A stretch of 34,747 bases of DNA from Roseateles sp. (GCA_019232985.1 JAFAMW010000054.1:1-34747); one strand, 5' to 3'; numbered from the stretch's first letter, positions 15,902 to 29,495 are shown. The notes: generated from the letters alone by a model not told the origin. Translations and numbers: made by a program.

Positions 15902-18073
<2,172 letters not shown>

Positions 18074-18106
18074 TTGCCAACCCCGTGGCGGCGCGGGCCC
18101 CGCGCA

Positions 18107-18115
18107 TGTGGATAA
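18107..18115 (-). promoter_or_regulatory. DnaA-box-like site upstream of priA
   Basis: TGTGGATAA on the plus strand reads TTATCCACA on the minus strand, a perfect match to the strong DnaA box consensus. It lies 34 bases upstream of the priA GTG. A second, one-mismatch copy (TTATCCCCA) lies at 18296-18304 on the same strand. Function as a DnaA target is inferred. Confidence 0.5.
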
Positions 18116-18298
18116 CTTTGTGGGAAAGATGGGCGCAGCGCCGTCCTTGCGCGCCCCGCGCACGCCCGGACCGTCCCCTGGCCAGCCCCGCCGCCCGCGC
18201 GCAGCGAACCATGAATCAAGGACTTAGCCCGCAATCGGGAAAACACGGAGCTGCAATGCAACATGCGCGCAGGGGGCGTTTCGCTTCGGGATTTTTGG

Positions 18299-18317
18299 GG
18301 ATAAGTCAGGGTTATCC
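18299..18317 (-). other. Hairpin at the hemE 3' end, with DnaA-like half sites
   Basis: GGATAA (18299-18304) and TTATCC (18312-18317) are reverse complements around a 7-base loop and overlap the hemE stop codon. In minus-strand RNA the hairpin is followed by CCCCAAAAATCCC, which lacks the U-run of a good intrinsic terminator. It may be a weak terminator or mRNA end, or simply two opposed DnaA-like motifs. Confidence 0.3.
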
Positions 18318-19382
18318 GCCCGCGCGCAGGCGCCGCGAATGTTCATGGACTTCGGCGACGAGCGCCGCTACCGCCTCGGGCGGCGTGTGCTGGCTGATGC
18401 CGTGGCCGAGGTTGAACACATGGCCCGGGTGCGGCCCGAACGCGTCGAGCACGGCGCGCGCCTGCTCGCGCACCGCGGCCTCGGGCGCGAACAGCACGTT
18501 CGGGTCGAGGTTGCCCTGCAGCGCGACGCGCTCGCCGACGCGCGCGCGCGCAGCGCCGAGGTCGACGGTCCAGTCCAGGCCCACCACGTCGGCGCCGCTC
18601 GCGGCGATCTCGTCGAGCCACAGGCCGCCGCCCTTGGTGAACAGCAGGCGCGGCACGCGGCGGCCCTCGGCCGTGGTCTTGAGCTGGGCGAGCACGCGGC
18701 GCGAGTAGGCGAGGCTGAAGCGCTGGAACATGCCGTCGGCGAGCACGCCGCCCCAGGAGTCGAACAGCATCACGGCCTGCGCGCCCGCGTCGATCTGGCA
18801 GTTGAGGTAGGCGGCGACGGCGTCGGCGTTGACCTCGAGGATGCGGTGCATCAGGTCGGGACGCGCGTACATCAGCGTCTTGACGTGGCGGTAGTCGTCC
18901 GAGCCGCCGCCTTCGACCATGTAGCAGGCGAGCGTCCACGGGCTGCCGGCGAAGCCGATCAGCGGGACGCGGCCGTTCAAGGCGCGGCGGATCGAGGCGA
19001 CCGCGTCGAACACGTAGCGCAGGCGCGCCATGTCGGGCACGGCGAGGCGCGCGACGGCGGCCTCGTCGCGCACGACCTCCGCGAACTTCGGGCCCTCGCC
19101 GGCCGCGAAGCTCAGGCCCAGGCCCATCGCGTCGGGCACGGTCAGGATGTCGCTGAACAGGATTGCCGCGTCGAGCGGGTAGCGCTCGAGCGGCTGCAGC
19201 GTGACCTCGGTCGCGTGGTCGGGGCTGGTGGCCAGCCCCATGAAGCTGCCGGCGCGCTCGCGCGTCGCGCGGTACTCTGGCAGGTAGCGGCCGGCCTGGC
19301 GCATCAGCCAGATCGGGGTGTGCTCGGTCGGCTCGCGCAGGCAGGCGCGCAGGAAGCTGTCGTTGATCAGTGGGGCGGGCAT
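18312..19382 (-). CDS. hemE: Uroporphyrinogen decarboxylase
   Basis: A 356-residue cytosolic enzyme converting uroporphyrinogen III to coproporphyrinogen III in haem synthesis. The signature [14 protein letters not shown] contains the substrate-binding arginines (R28, R32); the catalytic Asp is in LFSDIL (D78). [19 protein letters not shown], the MLFDSWGG region and [15 protein letters not shown] near the C-terminus complete the family pattern. Length is normal. The start at 19382 follows the family start ([13 protein letters not shown]). Upstream of priA on the same strand with a 238-bp spacer, a conserved arrangement in beta-proteobacteria, and divergent from lemA. Confidence 0.97.
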   Translation of the reverse strand: MPAPLINDSFLRACLREPTEHTPIWLMRQAGRYLPEYRATRERAGSFMGLATSPDHATEVTLQPLERYPLDAAILFSDILTVPDAMGLGLSFAAGEGPKFAEVVRDEAAVARLAVPDMARLRYVFDAVASIRRALNGRVPLIGFAGSPWTLACYMVEGGGSDDYRHVKTLMYARPDLMHRILEVNADAVAAYLNCQIDAGAQAVMLFDSWGGVLADGMFQRFSLAYSRRVLAQLKTTAEGRRVPRLLFTKGGGLWLDEIAASGADVVGLDWTVDLGAARARVGERVALQGNLDPNVLFAPEAAVREQARAVLDAFGPHPGHVFNLGHGISQHTPPEAVAALVAEVHEHSRRLRAGG

Positions 19383-19519
19383 CGGCGGATTATCGTGGGA
19401 CGGCGCTCGCCAAACCGCTCTTGAAAGCCCGCGGGCAAGGCATCATCTCGGCCTGGGGCCAACCGGCCACGATACGCCGCCCGCGACGGCGGCGTCATAT
19501 GCCAAGAAGGACGGATTCC

Positions 19520-20137
19520 ATGAGCAAACTTTCGCGCCGCGCCGCGCTCGCGGGCCTCGCGCTCGCCGCCGGCCTGAGCCTGTCGGGCTGCGGCTACAAC
19601 CAGTTCCAGTCGCTCGACGAGCAGAGCAAGTCGGCCTGGAGCGAGGTCCTCAACCAGTACCAGCGCCGCGCCGACCTGATTCCCAATATCGTCAACACCG
19701 TCAAGGGCGAGGCCAACTTCGAGCAGGGCACGCTGACCAAGGTCGTCGAGGCGCGCGCGAAGGCGACGTCGATCCAGCTCACCCCCGAGATGGTCAACGA
19801 CCCCGAGGCGATGAAGAAGTTCCAGGCCACCCAGGGCGAGCTCGGCGGCGCGCTGTCGCGCCTGATGGCCGTCAGCGAGAGCTACCCGGACCTCAAGGCG
19901 AACCGCGGCTTCCAGGACCTGCGCGTCGAGCTCGAGGGCACCGAGAACCGCATCGCCGTCGCGCGCAACCGCTATATCAAGACGGTGCAGGACTACAACG
20001 TGCTCGCGCGCAGCTTCCCGAGCAACCTGACCGCGATGGTGTTCGGCTACCACCCGAAGCCGAACTTCGAGGTCTCCAACGAAGACGCGATCAAGGCGCC
20101 GCCGGTCGTGAGCTTCGACGCGGCGGCGTCCAAATAA
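19520..20137 (+). CDS. lemA: LemA family lipoprotein
   Basis: A 205-residue LemA-family protein. The N-terminus MSKLSRRAALAGLALAAG ends in a lipobox LSGC (C24); SRR before the hydrophobic stretch hints at Tat export. The LemA core follows: YNQFQSLDEQSKSAWSEVLN, QYQRRADLIPNIVNTVKG, then ENRIAVARNRYIKTVQDYN and a closing FPSNLTAMVFGYHPKPNF. It is a largely coiled-coil helical protein at the membrane; its molecular function is not established. The ATG at 19520 has AAGGA 9 bases upstream. It heads a three-gene cassette with two TPM-domain genes; the next ATG overlaps its TAA by one base. Confidence 0.94.
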   Translation: MSKLSRRAALAGLALAAGLSLSGCGYNQFQSLDEQSKSAWSEVLNQYQRRADLIPNIVNTVKGEANFEQGTLTKVVEARAKATSIQLTPEMVNDPEAMKKFQATQGELGGALSRLMAVSESYPDLKANRGFQDLRVELEGTENRIAVARNRYIKTVQDYNVLARSFPSNLTAMVFGYHPKPNFEVSNEDAIKAPPVVSFDAAASK

Positions 20138-21057
20138 TGCGCCAGTTGCTCGGCCTCTGGCGCACGCTGCTCGTCGTGGCGTCGTTCGGCCTGCTCGCCG
20201 GCGCGCCGGCGGCGCGCGCGGCCGACGCCGCGCTCCAGGCGGTGCCGGCCCTGAGCGGCCGCGTGATCGACCAGACCGCCACGCTCAGCGACGCGCAGCG
20301 CGCCGCGCTCGACGCCAAGCTCGCCGCGTTCGAGGCCCAGTCCGGGCCGCAGATCGTCGTCGTGATGGTCGCCGACACGGCGCCCGAGGACCTCGTCGAC
20401 TTCACCCAGCGCCTCGGCGACGCCTGGAAGATCGGCCGCCGCGATGTCGGCGACGGCCTGCTGATCGTCGTCGCCAAGAACACCCACGACATCCGCATCG
20501 CGCCGGCCAAGGCGCTCGAGGGCGCGATCCCCGACCTGATCGCGCGCCGCATCATCGACGAGGACATGGCGCCGGCGTTCCGCCAGGACGACTACGCGGG
20601 CGGCTTCAACCGGGCGATCGACGCGGTCGAGGCGCGCCTGCGCGGCGAGCCGCTGCCGCCGCCGGTGCGGCAGACCCATCGCGTCGGCGCGTCCGACGAC
20701 GGCGGCTGGCAGGGCATCGCGACGCTGTTCTTCGTCGGCGTGCCGGTGCTCGGCGCGCTGCTCACGGCCGTGTTCGGGCGCAAGCTCGGCAGCGTCGTCA
20801 CGGCCGGCGGTGTCGGCGCGCTGGCCTGGCTCGTCAGCGCGAGCGTGCTCGCCGGCGTCGGCGCCGGCCTCGCCGCGCTCGTGCTCGTCGGCGTGCTCGG
20901 CGTCGGCTCGGCGCGGCGCGGCGGGCTGCCGATCGTCTGGGGCGGCGGCGGCTTCGGCGGGGGCGGGGGCGGGGGCGGGTTCGGTGGTGGTGGTGGCGGC
21001 TTCGGCTCGGGCGGCGGCGGCGACTTCGGCGGCGGCGGCGCCTCGGGGAAATGGTGA
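20137..21057 (+). CDS. TPM-domain membrane protein with Gly-rich tail (YgcG-like)
   Basis: A 306-residue protein: signal peptide (about 1-28, ending ARAAD), TPM domain (residues 40-165) with VPALSGRVIDQTATLSDAQR, QIVVVMVADTAPEDLVDFTQ, WKIGRRDVGDGLLIVVAKN, HDIRIAPAKALEGAIPD, and then two to three transmembrane segments (about 192-265). It ends in a Gly/Phe/Ser tail of G-G-G-G-F units closing with GGGASGKW, typical of this family. TPM domains were first linked to photosystem II repair and are usually of unknown role in heterotrophs. The start shares one base with the lemA stop, indicating coupling. LemA and TPM proteins are common genomic partners. Confidence 0.92.
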   Translation: MRQLLGLWRTLLVVASFGLLAGAPAARAADAALQAVPALSGRVIDQTATLSDAQRAALDAKLAAFEAQSGPQIVVVMVADTAPEDLVDFTQRLGDAWKIGRRDVGDGLLIVVAKNTHDIRIAPAKALEGAIPDLIARRIIDEDMAPAFRQDDYAGGFNRAIDAVEARLRGEPLPPPVRQTHRVGASDDGGWQGIATLFFVGVPVLGALLTAVFGRKLGSVVTAGGVGALAWLVSASVLAGVGAGLAALVLVGVLGVGSARRGGLPIVWGGGGFGGGGGGGGFGGGGGGFGSGGGGDFGGGGASGKW

Positions 21058-21566
21058 TGGCGAGCCGTCTTGCGCGCCTGCTGGCCCATCGCCTTTGGGA
21101 CGAAGCCGACGCGCACCGCGCGCTGCCGGCCGACGCGCTCGAGCGCCTGCGCGAGCGCGTCGCGCGCAGCGAGGCGCGCCATACCGGCGAGATCCGCGTC
21201 TGCATCGAGGCCGGCCTGCCGCTGCGCTATCTATGGCACCGCGCGACGCCGCGCGAGCGCGCGCTCGCGCTGTTCGGCAAGCTGCGCGTCTGGGACACCG
21301 AGCACGACAACGGCGTGCTGATCTACCTGCTGCTCGCCGAGCGGCATGTCGAAATCGTCGCGGATCGCGCGCTCGCGCGCCTTGTGACGCCGGCCGAATG
21401 GCAGCGCCTCGCCGACGCGATGGCCGAGGCGTTTCGCACGGGCCGCTTCGAAGAGGGCCTGCTCGAGGCCGTGGCCGGCGTCGACGCGCTGCTGTTCGAG
21501 TATTTCCCGCGCGCGCCGGGCACGCCGCGCGACAACGAGCTCCCCGACGCGCCGCTCGTGATCTGA
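21057..21566 (+). CDS. Second TPM-domain protein
   Basis: A 169-residue protein with a TPM domain but no signal peptide. Landmarks are LWDEADAHRALPADALERLR, SEARHTGEIRVCIEAGLP, KLRVWDTEHDNGVLIYLLLA, HVEIVADRALARLVT and FRTGRFEEGLLEAV. Of two in-frame starts (21051 and 21057) the second is preferred: GGGGA at 21045-21049 is correctly spaced to it and it shares one base with the upstream TGA, as in the previous junction. Third gene of the lemA cassette. Predicted cytoplasmic or peripheral to the membrane. Function unknown. Confidence 0.88.
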   Translation: MASRLARLLAHRLWDEADAHRALPADALERLRERVARSEARHTGEIRVCIEAGLPLRYLWHRATPRERALALFGKLRVWDTEHDNGVLIYLLLAERHVEIVADRALARLVTPAEWQRLADAMAEAFRTGRFEEGLLEAVAGVDALLFEYFPRAPGTPRDNELPDAPLVI

Positions 21567-21579
21567 GCGGCGCGCGGCG

Positions 21580-21597
21580 CAGCCCTTCTCAGGGCTG
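21580..21597. terminator. Possible bidirectional terminator hairpin
   Basis: CAGCCCT (21580-21586) and AGGGCTG (21591-21597) form a 7-bp stem with a TCTC loop between the convergent TPM and mutarotase genes, overlapping the mutarotase stop. There is no U-run on either side, so termination is plausible but weakly supported. Confidence 0.35.
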
Positions 21598-22446
21598 GTG
21601 CGTGATCGACTGCAGCCCGGCCCAGCTCTCGCCGGGCGCGAGCGTGACCGGCCGCGCGACCGTCGCCGCCTCGACGCAGAGCATGCGCCGCCAGTCCTCG
21701 GCCGGCATGTCGGCAATCTTTGCGCCGCCGGCCTCGCCGGGGTTCCAGACGACCGCGTCGTCGAAGCCCTGCTGGGCGATCGCGAGCCGGCGCAGGTCGT
21801 CGCCGAGCACGATCGCGCGCGCGCCGACGCCGCGGTAGATGCGGTCGAGCCCGGCCGCGCCCGGCAGCAGCAGCATCTCGCGCTGGCGCTGCACGGCGCC
21901 GCCGGCGGCCGAATCCTCGTACTCGAGGCCCTCGAGCCCTTCGACCGTGCAGTTGCCGAGCTCGCTGACGCTGAAATAACTGTGCAGTGCGGCGGTAAAC
22001 GCGAACGCCGCGTCGCCGCGGTTCTCGCAGGCGAGCTCGATCTCGAGCGTCGCGCCGCTCACGCGCACGCTGAGCTCGAGCTCGAAGGCCTGCGGCCAGA
22101 CCGCGCGCGTCGCCGCATCGTCGACGAGGCGCAGCACGGCGAGCGCGTCGTCGCGGCCCTGCTCCTGGGCGACGAGCTGCCAGGCGCGCGTGCGCGCGAA
22201 GCCGTGGCGCGGCAGCGGTCCGCGCGCGGCGAACTGCGGAAAGATCACCGGCACGCCGCCGCGGATCGCCTGGCCCGGGCCGGATTCGCTGCGCGGCGAC
22301 AGGTAGAGCTGCTCGCCGGCGCCCGCCGGCGCCCAGGACAGCAGGTGGGCGCCGTGCAGCGCGATGCGCGCTCGCGCGCCGTCGGGCGCGCGGAGTTCGA
22401 CGACGCCGGGCTCGGAGGCCGCGGCCGGGACGGATGGGCTGGACAT
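21589..22446 (-). CDS. D-hexose-6-phosphate mutarotase (YeaD-like)
   Basis: A 285-residue aldose-1-epimerase-fold enzyme of the YeaD branch, interconverting alpha and beta anomers of glucose-6-phosphate and related hexose phosphates in the cytosol. Evidence: IALHGAHLLSWAPAG, AIRGGVPVIFPQF, the substrate histidine in PRHGFAR (H81), a second histidine in ALHSYFSV, and the catalytic Glu region MLCVEAATV near the C-terminus. Length fits the family. It lies 61 bp downstream of the DUF799 lipoprotein gene on the same strand and could be cotranscribed, but nothing links the functions. Confidence 0.92.
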   Translation of the reverse strand: MSSPSVPAAASEPGVVELRAPDGARARIALHGAHLLSWAPAGAGEQLYLSPRSESGPGQAIRGGVPVIFPQFAARGPLPRHGFARTRAWQLVAQEQGRDDALAVLRLVDDAATRAVWPQAFELELSVRVSGATLEIELACENRGDAAFAFTAALHSYFSVSELGNCTVEGLEGLEYEDSAAGGAVQRQREMLLLPGAAGLDRIYRGVGARAIVLGDDLRRLAIAQQGFDDAVVWNPGEAGGAKIADMPAEDWRRMLCVEAATVARPVTLAPGESWAGLQSITHQP

Positions 22447-22507
22447 GATGGCTTGCTGCGGGACGGGCCGCGATTTTAGCGAGCCGTCCCGCGCCGCCCG
22501 GGCCGCC

Positions 22508-23197
22508 TTACTGCGGCGCGACCGGGTCCTTGCCGTAGCTCGGCGAGCGCGGGCCGTAGAGCAGGCCGTTCACATGGCCCGCCGACAGCAGGCGCTGGTC
22601 GGCGATGCCGGCGTAGCGCACGCTCGCGTCGGTCGAGTGGTTGACGATCTGCTCGACGACCGCCTTGACGAGCATGCCGACGAGGCCGCCCTGGTTGCTG
22701 CCGTTGTTCTCGGCGCTCGACGCGCGCGCGACGCCCTGCCACAGCAGCTGACCGCTGCGCAGGTCGACGAGCCGGGCCTCGAGCGCGACGGCGGTTTCCG
22801 ACGCGACGACCTTGTAGCTGCTGCCGTAGGCCTTGACCTTCATGTAAAGCACGGCGTCGGCGCCGAAGACCTCGCGCAGCTTGGCCGGCGCGAGCGACTG
22901 CGCGTCCTCGGGGCTGTTCACGCCGTTCTGGTGCAGCGTCTCGTCGACGAGGGTCACCGGCAGCACGTAGTAGCCGGCCTCGGCCAGCGGCAGCGTGGTC
23001 TGCGCGAGCACGCTGCCCGTCGCGCTCACGTCGGGCGACTCGTTGACGGGCGGCAGCACGAGGAGCGACGCGGGCTTCGCCTGCTTGTAAGCCGTGTAGT
23101 CGTAGGGCTTGACCTGGGTCGCGCAGGCGCCGAGCAGGAGTACCGGGGCGGCCAGGAGCACGCGCGCGACCAGGCGCGCAAAGGGAATGCGGATCAT
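22508..23197 (-). CDS. DUF799 (GNA1162-like) lipoprotein
   Basis: A 229-residue outer-membrane-type lipoprotein of the DUF799/GNA1162 family. The lipobox LLLGAC (C25) ends the signal peptide. Family landmarks: SLLVLPPVNESPDVSATGSV, YYVLPVTLVDETLHQNGV, LREVFGADAVLYMKVKAYGS, ALEARLVDLRSGQLLWQGVA and the C-terminal RLLSAGHVNGLLYGPRSPSY. It resembles TolB/CsgG-type beta-alpha periplasmic folds. Third gene of the CsgG-DUF4810-DUF799 unit, 17 bp after DUF4810. The three families occur together in many proteobacteria; a shared cell-envelope complex is likely but its role is unknown. Confidence 0.92.
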   Translation of the reverse strand: MIRIPFARLVARVLLAAPVLLLGACATQVKPYDYTAYKQAKPASLLVLPPVNESPDVSATGSVLAQTTLPLAEAGYYVLPVTLVDETLHQNGVNSPEDAQSLAPAKLREVFGADAVLYMKVKAYGSSYKVVASETAVALEARLVDLRSGQLLWQGVARASSAENNGSNQGGLVGMLVKAVVEQIVNHSTDASVRYAGIADQRLLSAGHVNGLLYGPRSPSYGKDPVAPQ

Positions 23198-23214
23198 CTC
23201 GGGGAGCTCCTGGA

Positions 23215-23631
23215 TCAGGCGGCCGCGCTCGCGGCGGCGGACGCCGCGGGGGCGGCCGCGCCGGCCGCCGCGGGCTTCTTGAGCAGGAAGTCGACGTAGG
23301 CCGCCGACTCGGGGAACAGCCGGCGCTCGGCCTCGAGGTGGGCGCGCGACGCGTCGTCGTTGCCGAGCTTCGCGTACAGCAGCGCGAGGTGGCCGTGCAG
23401 GCCCGGCGGGCAGGCGAGGTGCGCGTCGGCGTTCTTCTGCAGCTGCAGCTCGAGCACCTGCGCCTGCGTGGCGAGGTCGCCGTCGTTCTTGTAGTACTTG
23501 AGCATCTGCGCCTGGTACTCGCCCCAGGCGTACAGCGGCGCGGGCGGGTGCGGCGCGGCGCAGGCGGCCAGGGCCAGCGCGAGCGTCAGCGGCGCGGCGA
23601 GCCGCAGCGGCGATTGAAGAGCAATGCGCAT
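23215..23631 (-). CDS. DUF4810 lipoprotein
   Basis: A 138-residue small lipoprotein. The lipobox LAACA (C24) follows a hydrophobic signal. The mature part carries the DUF4810 pattern: LYAWGEYQAQMLKYYKNDGD, then PPGLHGHLALLYAKLGN and RAHLEAERRLFPESAAYVDF, which look like TPR-type helices. It ends in an Ala/Pro-rich tail unlike the rest of the protein. Middle gene of the CsgG-like/DUF4810/DUF799 unit with gaps of 13 and 17 bp, so almost certainly cotranscribed. Confidence 0.88.
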   Translation of the reverse strand: MRIALQSPLRLAAPLTLALALAACAAPHPPAPLYAWGEYQAQMLKYYKNDGDLATQAQVLELQLQKNADAHLACPPGLHGHLALLYAKLGNDDASRAHLEAERRLFPESAAYVDFLLKKPAAAGAAAPAASAAASAAA

Positions 23632-23644
23632 CGGGGCGCCTCCG

Positions 23645-24334
23645 TCAGTGCGACGCGGTGTTGCGCAGCGCGCCGGCGTCGATGCCGGTCACGAGGTTGT
23701 TGACGGCTTCGCGCACGGCCAGGTCGAGCACCTTGCCGGTCAGCGTCGCGTCGTAGCCCGCGGTGCCGCCGAAGCCGATCACCTCGCGGTTCGACAGGCT
23801 GTACTCGCCCGCGCCCTGGACCGAGTAGACGACCTCGGAGGTCAGGCTGTCGACGACGTTGAGCGTGACCTTCGCGTAGGCGATCTGCTGCTTGCCGCGG
23901 CCGAGCAGGCCGAACAGCTGCTGGTCGCCGACCTCCTTGCGGCCGAACTCCGTCACGGCGCCGGTGACGAGGAAGTCGGCGCCCTTGATGTTCTGGCTCT
24001 GGCCCTTGTACTGCGCTTCCTGGCGCGCTTCGCCGAGGTTGTCGCGGTCGAGCACGTTGAAGCGGTTGGTCTGCTGCAGGTGCGCGATCAGGATGGTCTT
24101 GGTCTGCGGGCCGAGGCGGTCGACGCCGTCGCTGAACATGCCGCGCATGTAGTCCGAGCGGTTGTCGAACTTGCCGACCGTGACCAGCGAGCGCGGTCCC
24201 TGGTAGGGCGTCGGCGCGGTCGCCGCGGCGACCTTCTGGATCTCGACGCTATGCGACTGCTCGGTCGCGCAGCCGCCGAGGCCCAGCAGGGCGAGCGCCG
24301 ACAGCGAGGTGGCGAGGAGGAATTGAGGTTTCAT
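23645..24334 (-). CDS. CsgG/HfaB-family lipoprotein
   Basis: A 229-residue periplasm-facing lipoprotein of the CsgG/HfaB family. The lipobox GLGGC (C22) follows a signal peptide. The core shows LVTVGKFDNRSDYMRGMFSD, TKTILIAHLQQTNRFNVLDR, the DFLVTGAVTEFG strand and AKVTLNVVDSLTSEVVYS. CsgG itself is the curli secretion pore; this protein lacks curli genes around it and travels with DUF4810 and DUF799, so a general envelope-lipoprotein role is more likely than curli export. The ATG at 24334 gives the correct signal peptide; the upstream 30 residues are not family-like. First gene of the trio. Confidence 0.92.
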   Translation of the reverse strand: MKPQFLLATSLSALALLGLGGCATEQSHSVEIQKVAAATAPTPYQGPRSLVTVGKFDNRSDYMRGMFSDGVDRLGPQTKTILIAHLQQTNRFNVLDRDNLGEARQEAQYKGQSQNIKGADFLVTGAVTEFGRKEVGDQQLFGLLGRGKQQIAYAKVTLNVVDSLTSEVVYSVQGAGEYSLSNREVIGFGGTAGYDATLTGKVLDLAVREAVNNLVTGIDAGALRNTASH

Positions 24335-24470
24335 ATCGGTCCTTGATGGGCTTGTCTGGCGCGGGGCCTCGAGGCTGGCCGCAGTGTAGGGGCGCTGCTT
24401 GCTCCGCGGCGCGCACGACGCCACACATTCGCGGTCACCCGTGCAGGTGCATATTCACGCCGTCGCGCCC

Positions 24471-24509
24471 AAAAGACACCGGGCCCGTCGCTTGCGCGAA
24501 CGGGCCCGG
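24471..24509 (-). terminator. Intrinsic terminator of the atp operon
   Basis: CCGGGCCCGT (24479-24488) and ACGGGCCCGG (24500-24509) form a perfect 10-bp GC stem with an 11-base loop, 26 bp after the atpC stop. On the minus strand the stem is followed by TGTCTTTT, giving a short U-rich tail. This is the best terminator in the window and closes the ATP synthase operon. Confidence 0.85.
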
Positions 24510-24534
24510 CGCGGCAATGCGCTGAAAGGCGCGA

Positions 24535-24948
24535 TTACTTCTTGATCAGGCGGCGCAGCGCCGCGAGCTGGGCCGCGGCGACCGCGAGTTCGCTCTGGAT
24601 CTTCGCGATGTCGAGCTCGCTCTTGGCGTTCTTCAGCGCTTCCTCGGCGGCCTGCTTCGCGGCCTGGGCCTTGGCCTCGTCGAGGTCGCGGCCGCGCACC
24701 GCGGTGTCGGCGAGGACCGTGACCGAGTCCGGCTGCACCTCGAGGATGCCGCCGGCGACGAAGATGAACTCTTCGCCACCGTCGGCCGTCTCGATGCGCA
24801 CGGCGCCGGGCTTGATGCGCGTGATCAGCGGCGTGTGCTTGGGCAGGATGCCCAGCTCGCCGCCTTCACCGGGCAGCGCGACGAACTTGGCCTGGCCCGA
24901 GAAGATCTGCTCCTCGGCCGAGACCACGTCGACTTGGATGGTTGCCAT
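24535..24948 (-). CDS. atpC: F1Fo ATP synthase subunit epsilon
   Basis: A 137-residue subunit of the F1 central stalk that couples rotation and can inhibit ATP hydrolysis. The N-terminal beta-sandwich is seen in [40 protein letters not shown] and [20 protein letters not shown]; the C-terminal helical hairpin is Ala/Lys-rich ([19 protein letters not shown]). The start MATIQVD is 14 bp downstream of the atpD stop; a longer frame upstream is in atpD sequence. Last gene of the operon, followed by a strong terminator. Confidence 0.97.
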   Translation of the reverse strand: MATIQVDVVSAEEQIFSGQAKFVALPGEGGELGILPKHTPLITRIKPGAVRIETADGGEEFIFVAGGILEVQPDSVTVLADTAVRGRDLDEAKAQAAKQAAEEALKNAKSELDIAKIQSELAVAAAQLAALRRLIKK

Positions 24949-24962
24949 GTCGAAGGCCTTTC

Positions 24963-26429
<1,467 letters not shown>

Positions 26430-27302
26430 TCAACCCACGGCGGCGGCGCCGCTCACGATCTCTGACAGCTCCTTCGTGATCGCGGCCTGGCGGGTCTTGT
26501 TGTAGACCAGCTTGAGCTCGCCGATCAGCGTGCCGGCGTTGTCGGTCGCGGCCTTCATCGCCACCATGCGCGCCGATTGCTCGGACGCCATGTTCTCTGC
26601 CACGGCCTGGTAGACGAGCGCTTCGGTATAGCGCAGCAGCAGGTCGTCGATGACGGCCTGTGCATCGGGCTCGTAGATGTAATCCCAGGCGTGGGCGTCA
26701 GCCTGCTCGCGCATGCCGTTGGCGTCCAGCGGCAGCAGCTGCTTGACGACGGGCTCCTGCTTCATTGTGTTGATGAAGCGCGTGTAGCAGAGATAGACGG
26801 CGTCGAGCTTGCCTTCGGCGTACAGGTCCAGCAGGACCTTGACCGGACCGATCAGCTGCTCGATGTGCGGCTGGTCGCCCAGCTGCGTGGCGTGCGCGAC
26901 GACCGAGGCGCCGACACGGTTCATGAAGCCGAGACCCTTGTTGCCGATCGCGACGACCTGGGCCTGCTGGCCGGCCGACTCGACTTCGCGCAGCTTGTTC
27001 GTCGTGGCGCGCAGCAGGTTGGTGTTCAGGCCGCCGCACAGACCCTTGTCGGTCGTGACGACGACGAAGCCCACCTTGCCCGTGCCGGTGTTGGCCACCA
27101 TGAAGGGATGCTTGAACTCGGGATTGGCGCGCGCGAGATTGCCGGCGATATGACCGATCTTCTCGGCGTAGGGGCGGGCCGCACGCATGCGTTCCTGCGC
27201 CTTGCGCATCTTCGAGGCCGCGACCATTTCCATGGCCTTGGTGATCTTCTTGGTGTTCTCGACCGACTTGATCTTGCCGCGGATTTCCTTGCTTGATGGC
27301 AT
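26430..27302 (-). CDS. atpG: F1Fo ATP synthase subunit gamma
   Basis: A 290-residue rotor subunit forming the F1 central shaft. The N-terminal [20 protein letters not shown] and [16 protein letters not shown] helix and the C-terminal [19 protein letters not shown] with [19 protein letters not shown] helix are diagnostic coiled-coil parts; [16 protein letters not shown] lies in the globular domain. One copy per enzyme. Lies 51 bp downstream of atpA, a gap that contains a GC-rich hairpin which may lower its expression relative to alpha. Confidence 0.98.
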   Translation of the reverse strand: MPSSKEIRGKIKSVENTKKITKAMEMVAASKMRKAQERMRAARPYAEKIGHIAGNLARANPEFKHPFMVANTGTGKVGFVVVTTDKGLCGGLNTNLLRATTNKLREVESAGQQAQVVAIGNKGLGFMNRVGASVVAHATQLGDQPHIEQLIGPVKVLLDLYAEGKLDAVYLCYTRFINTMKQEPVVKQLLPLDANGMREQADAHAWDYIYEPDAQAVIDDLLLRYTEALVYQAVAENMASEQSARMVAMKAATDNAGTLIGELKLVYNKTRQAAITKELSEIVSGAAAVG

Positions 27303-27318
27303 GAAAACTCCTTCAGGT

Positions 27319-27346
27319 TTCCCGCGCAGCGCGAACCGCGCGGGAA
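27319..27346 (-). other. Hairpin in the atpA-atpG junction
   Basis: TTCCCGCGC (27319-27327) and GCGCGGGAA (27338-27346) form a perfect 9-bp stem with a 10-base loop, in the 51-bp gap after atpA. No U-run follows in the minus-strand RNA, so it is not a full terminator; it could stabilise the atpA mRNA end or attenuate transcription into atpG. Alpha is needed in three copies per gamma. Confidence 0.6.
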
Positions 27347-27353
27347 GGGTTCA

Positions 27354-28907
<1,554 letters not shown>

Positions 28908-28949
28908 GACTCGGATCCTTCTTGCTTAAGGTTGCAACTGGCTGGCCGC

Positions 28950-29480
28950 TCAGGCCGCCAGCGCCACTTTCATTTGTTCAAGACGCGCCTTGACCGAAAG
29001 GTCCAGGACTTCGTCGCCGACGACCACGCGCACGCCACCAATCAGATCGGCTTCGAGCACGACCTGCAGGTTGAGCTTGCGGCCGAAGCGACGCTCCAGC
29101 AGGCCGCCGAGCTCGGACAGGCGGGCCATGTCGATCTCGAAGGCGCTGTAGACGGTCGCGTCGGCGCTGCCCGCCTGGGCATTGACCAGGGCATGGAATT
29201 GCGTGGCGATCTCGGGCAGCGCGTTCAGGCGGCCGTTCTCGAGGATGGCGGCAAGGAAGTTGCGCGCACGGGCAGGCAGCTCGGTGCCGGCTGCCGCGGT
29301 CAGGACCGACAGCAGTTGCTCCGGCGTGACCTTGGGATTGCCGGCCAGCGATTGCAGCTCCGCGTTGGCGGCCACGGCAGCGACGGCACGCAGCCATCCC
29401 TGCTCGGCAGCCGCCTGCGCGCCGCTCGATTCGAACAGCGCTTCGGCGTAGGGTCGGGCGATGGTGGCGATTTCAGCCAT
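28950..29480 (-). CDS. atpH: F1Fo ATP synthase subunit delta
   Basis: A 176-residue stator subunit linking F1 alpha to the b dimer. The N-terminal [15 protein letters not shown] with [20 protein letters not shown] is typical of the delta N-domain; the C-terminal [20 protein letters not shown] with EQMK closes the family pattern. Only 15 bp separate it from atpF. Located as expected between b and alpha. Confidence 0.96.
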   Translation of the reverse strand: MAEIATIARPYAEALFESSGAQAAAEQGWLRAVAAVAANAELQSLAGNPKVTPEQLLSVLTAAAGTELPARARNFLAAILENGRLNALPEIATQFHALVNAQAGSADATVYSAFEIDMARLSELGGLLERRFGRKLNLQVVLEADLIGGVRVVVGDEVLDLSVKARLEQMKVALAA

Positions 29481-29495
29481 GACGTCCCCCTGGCC

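Noticed and set aside
20941..21054. GGC-rich tract that looks like a tandem repeat
   Set aside because: It encodes the Gly/Phe/Ser tail that is a normal feature of TPM-domain membrane proteins, so it is not an independent repeat element.
23645..24334. Curli secretion pore
   Set aside because: The protein is CsgG-like, but no csgA, csgB, csgE or csgF genes are near and it lies with DUF4810 and DUF799, which defines a different, non-curli unit.
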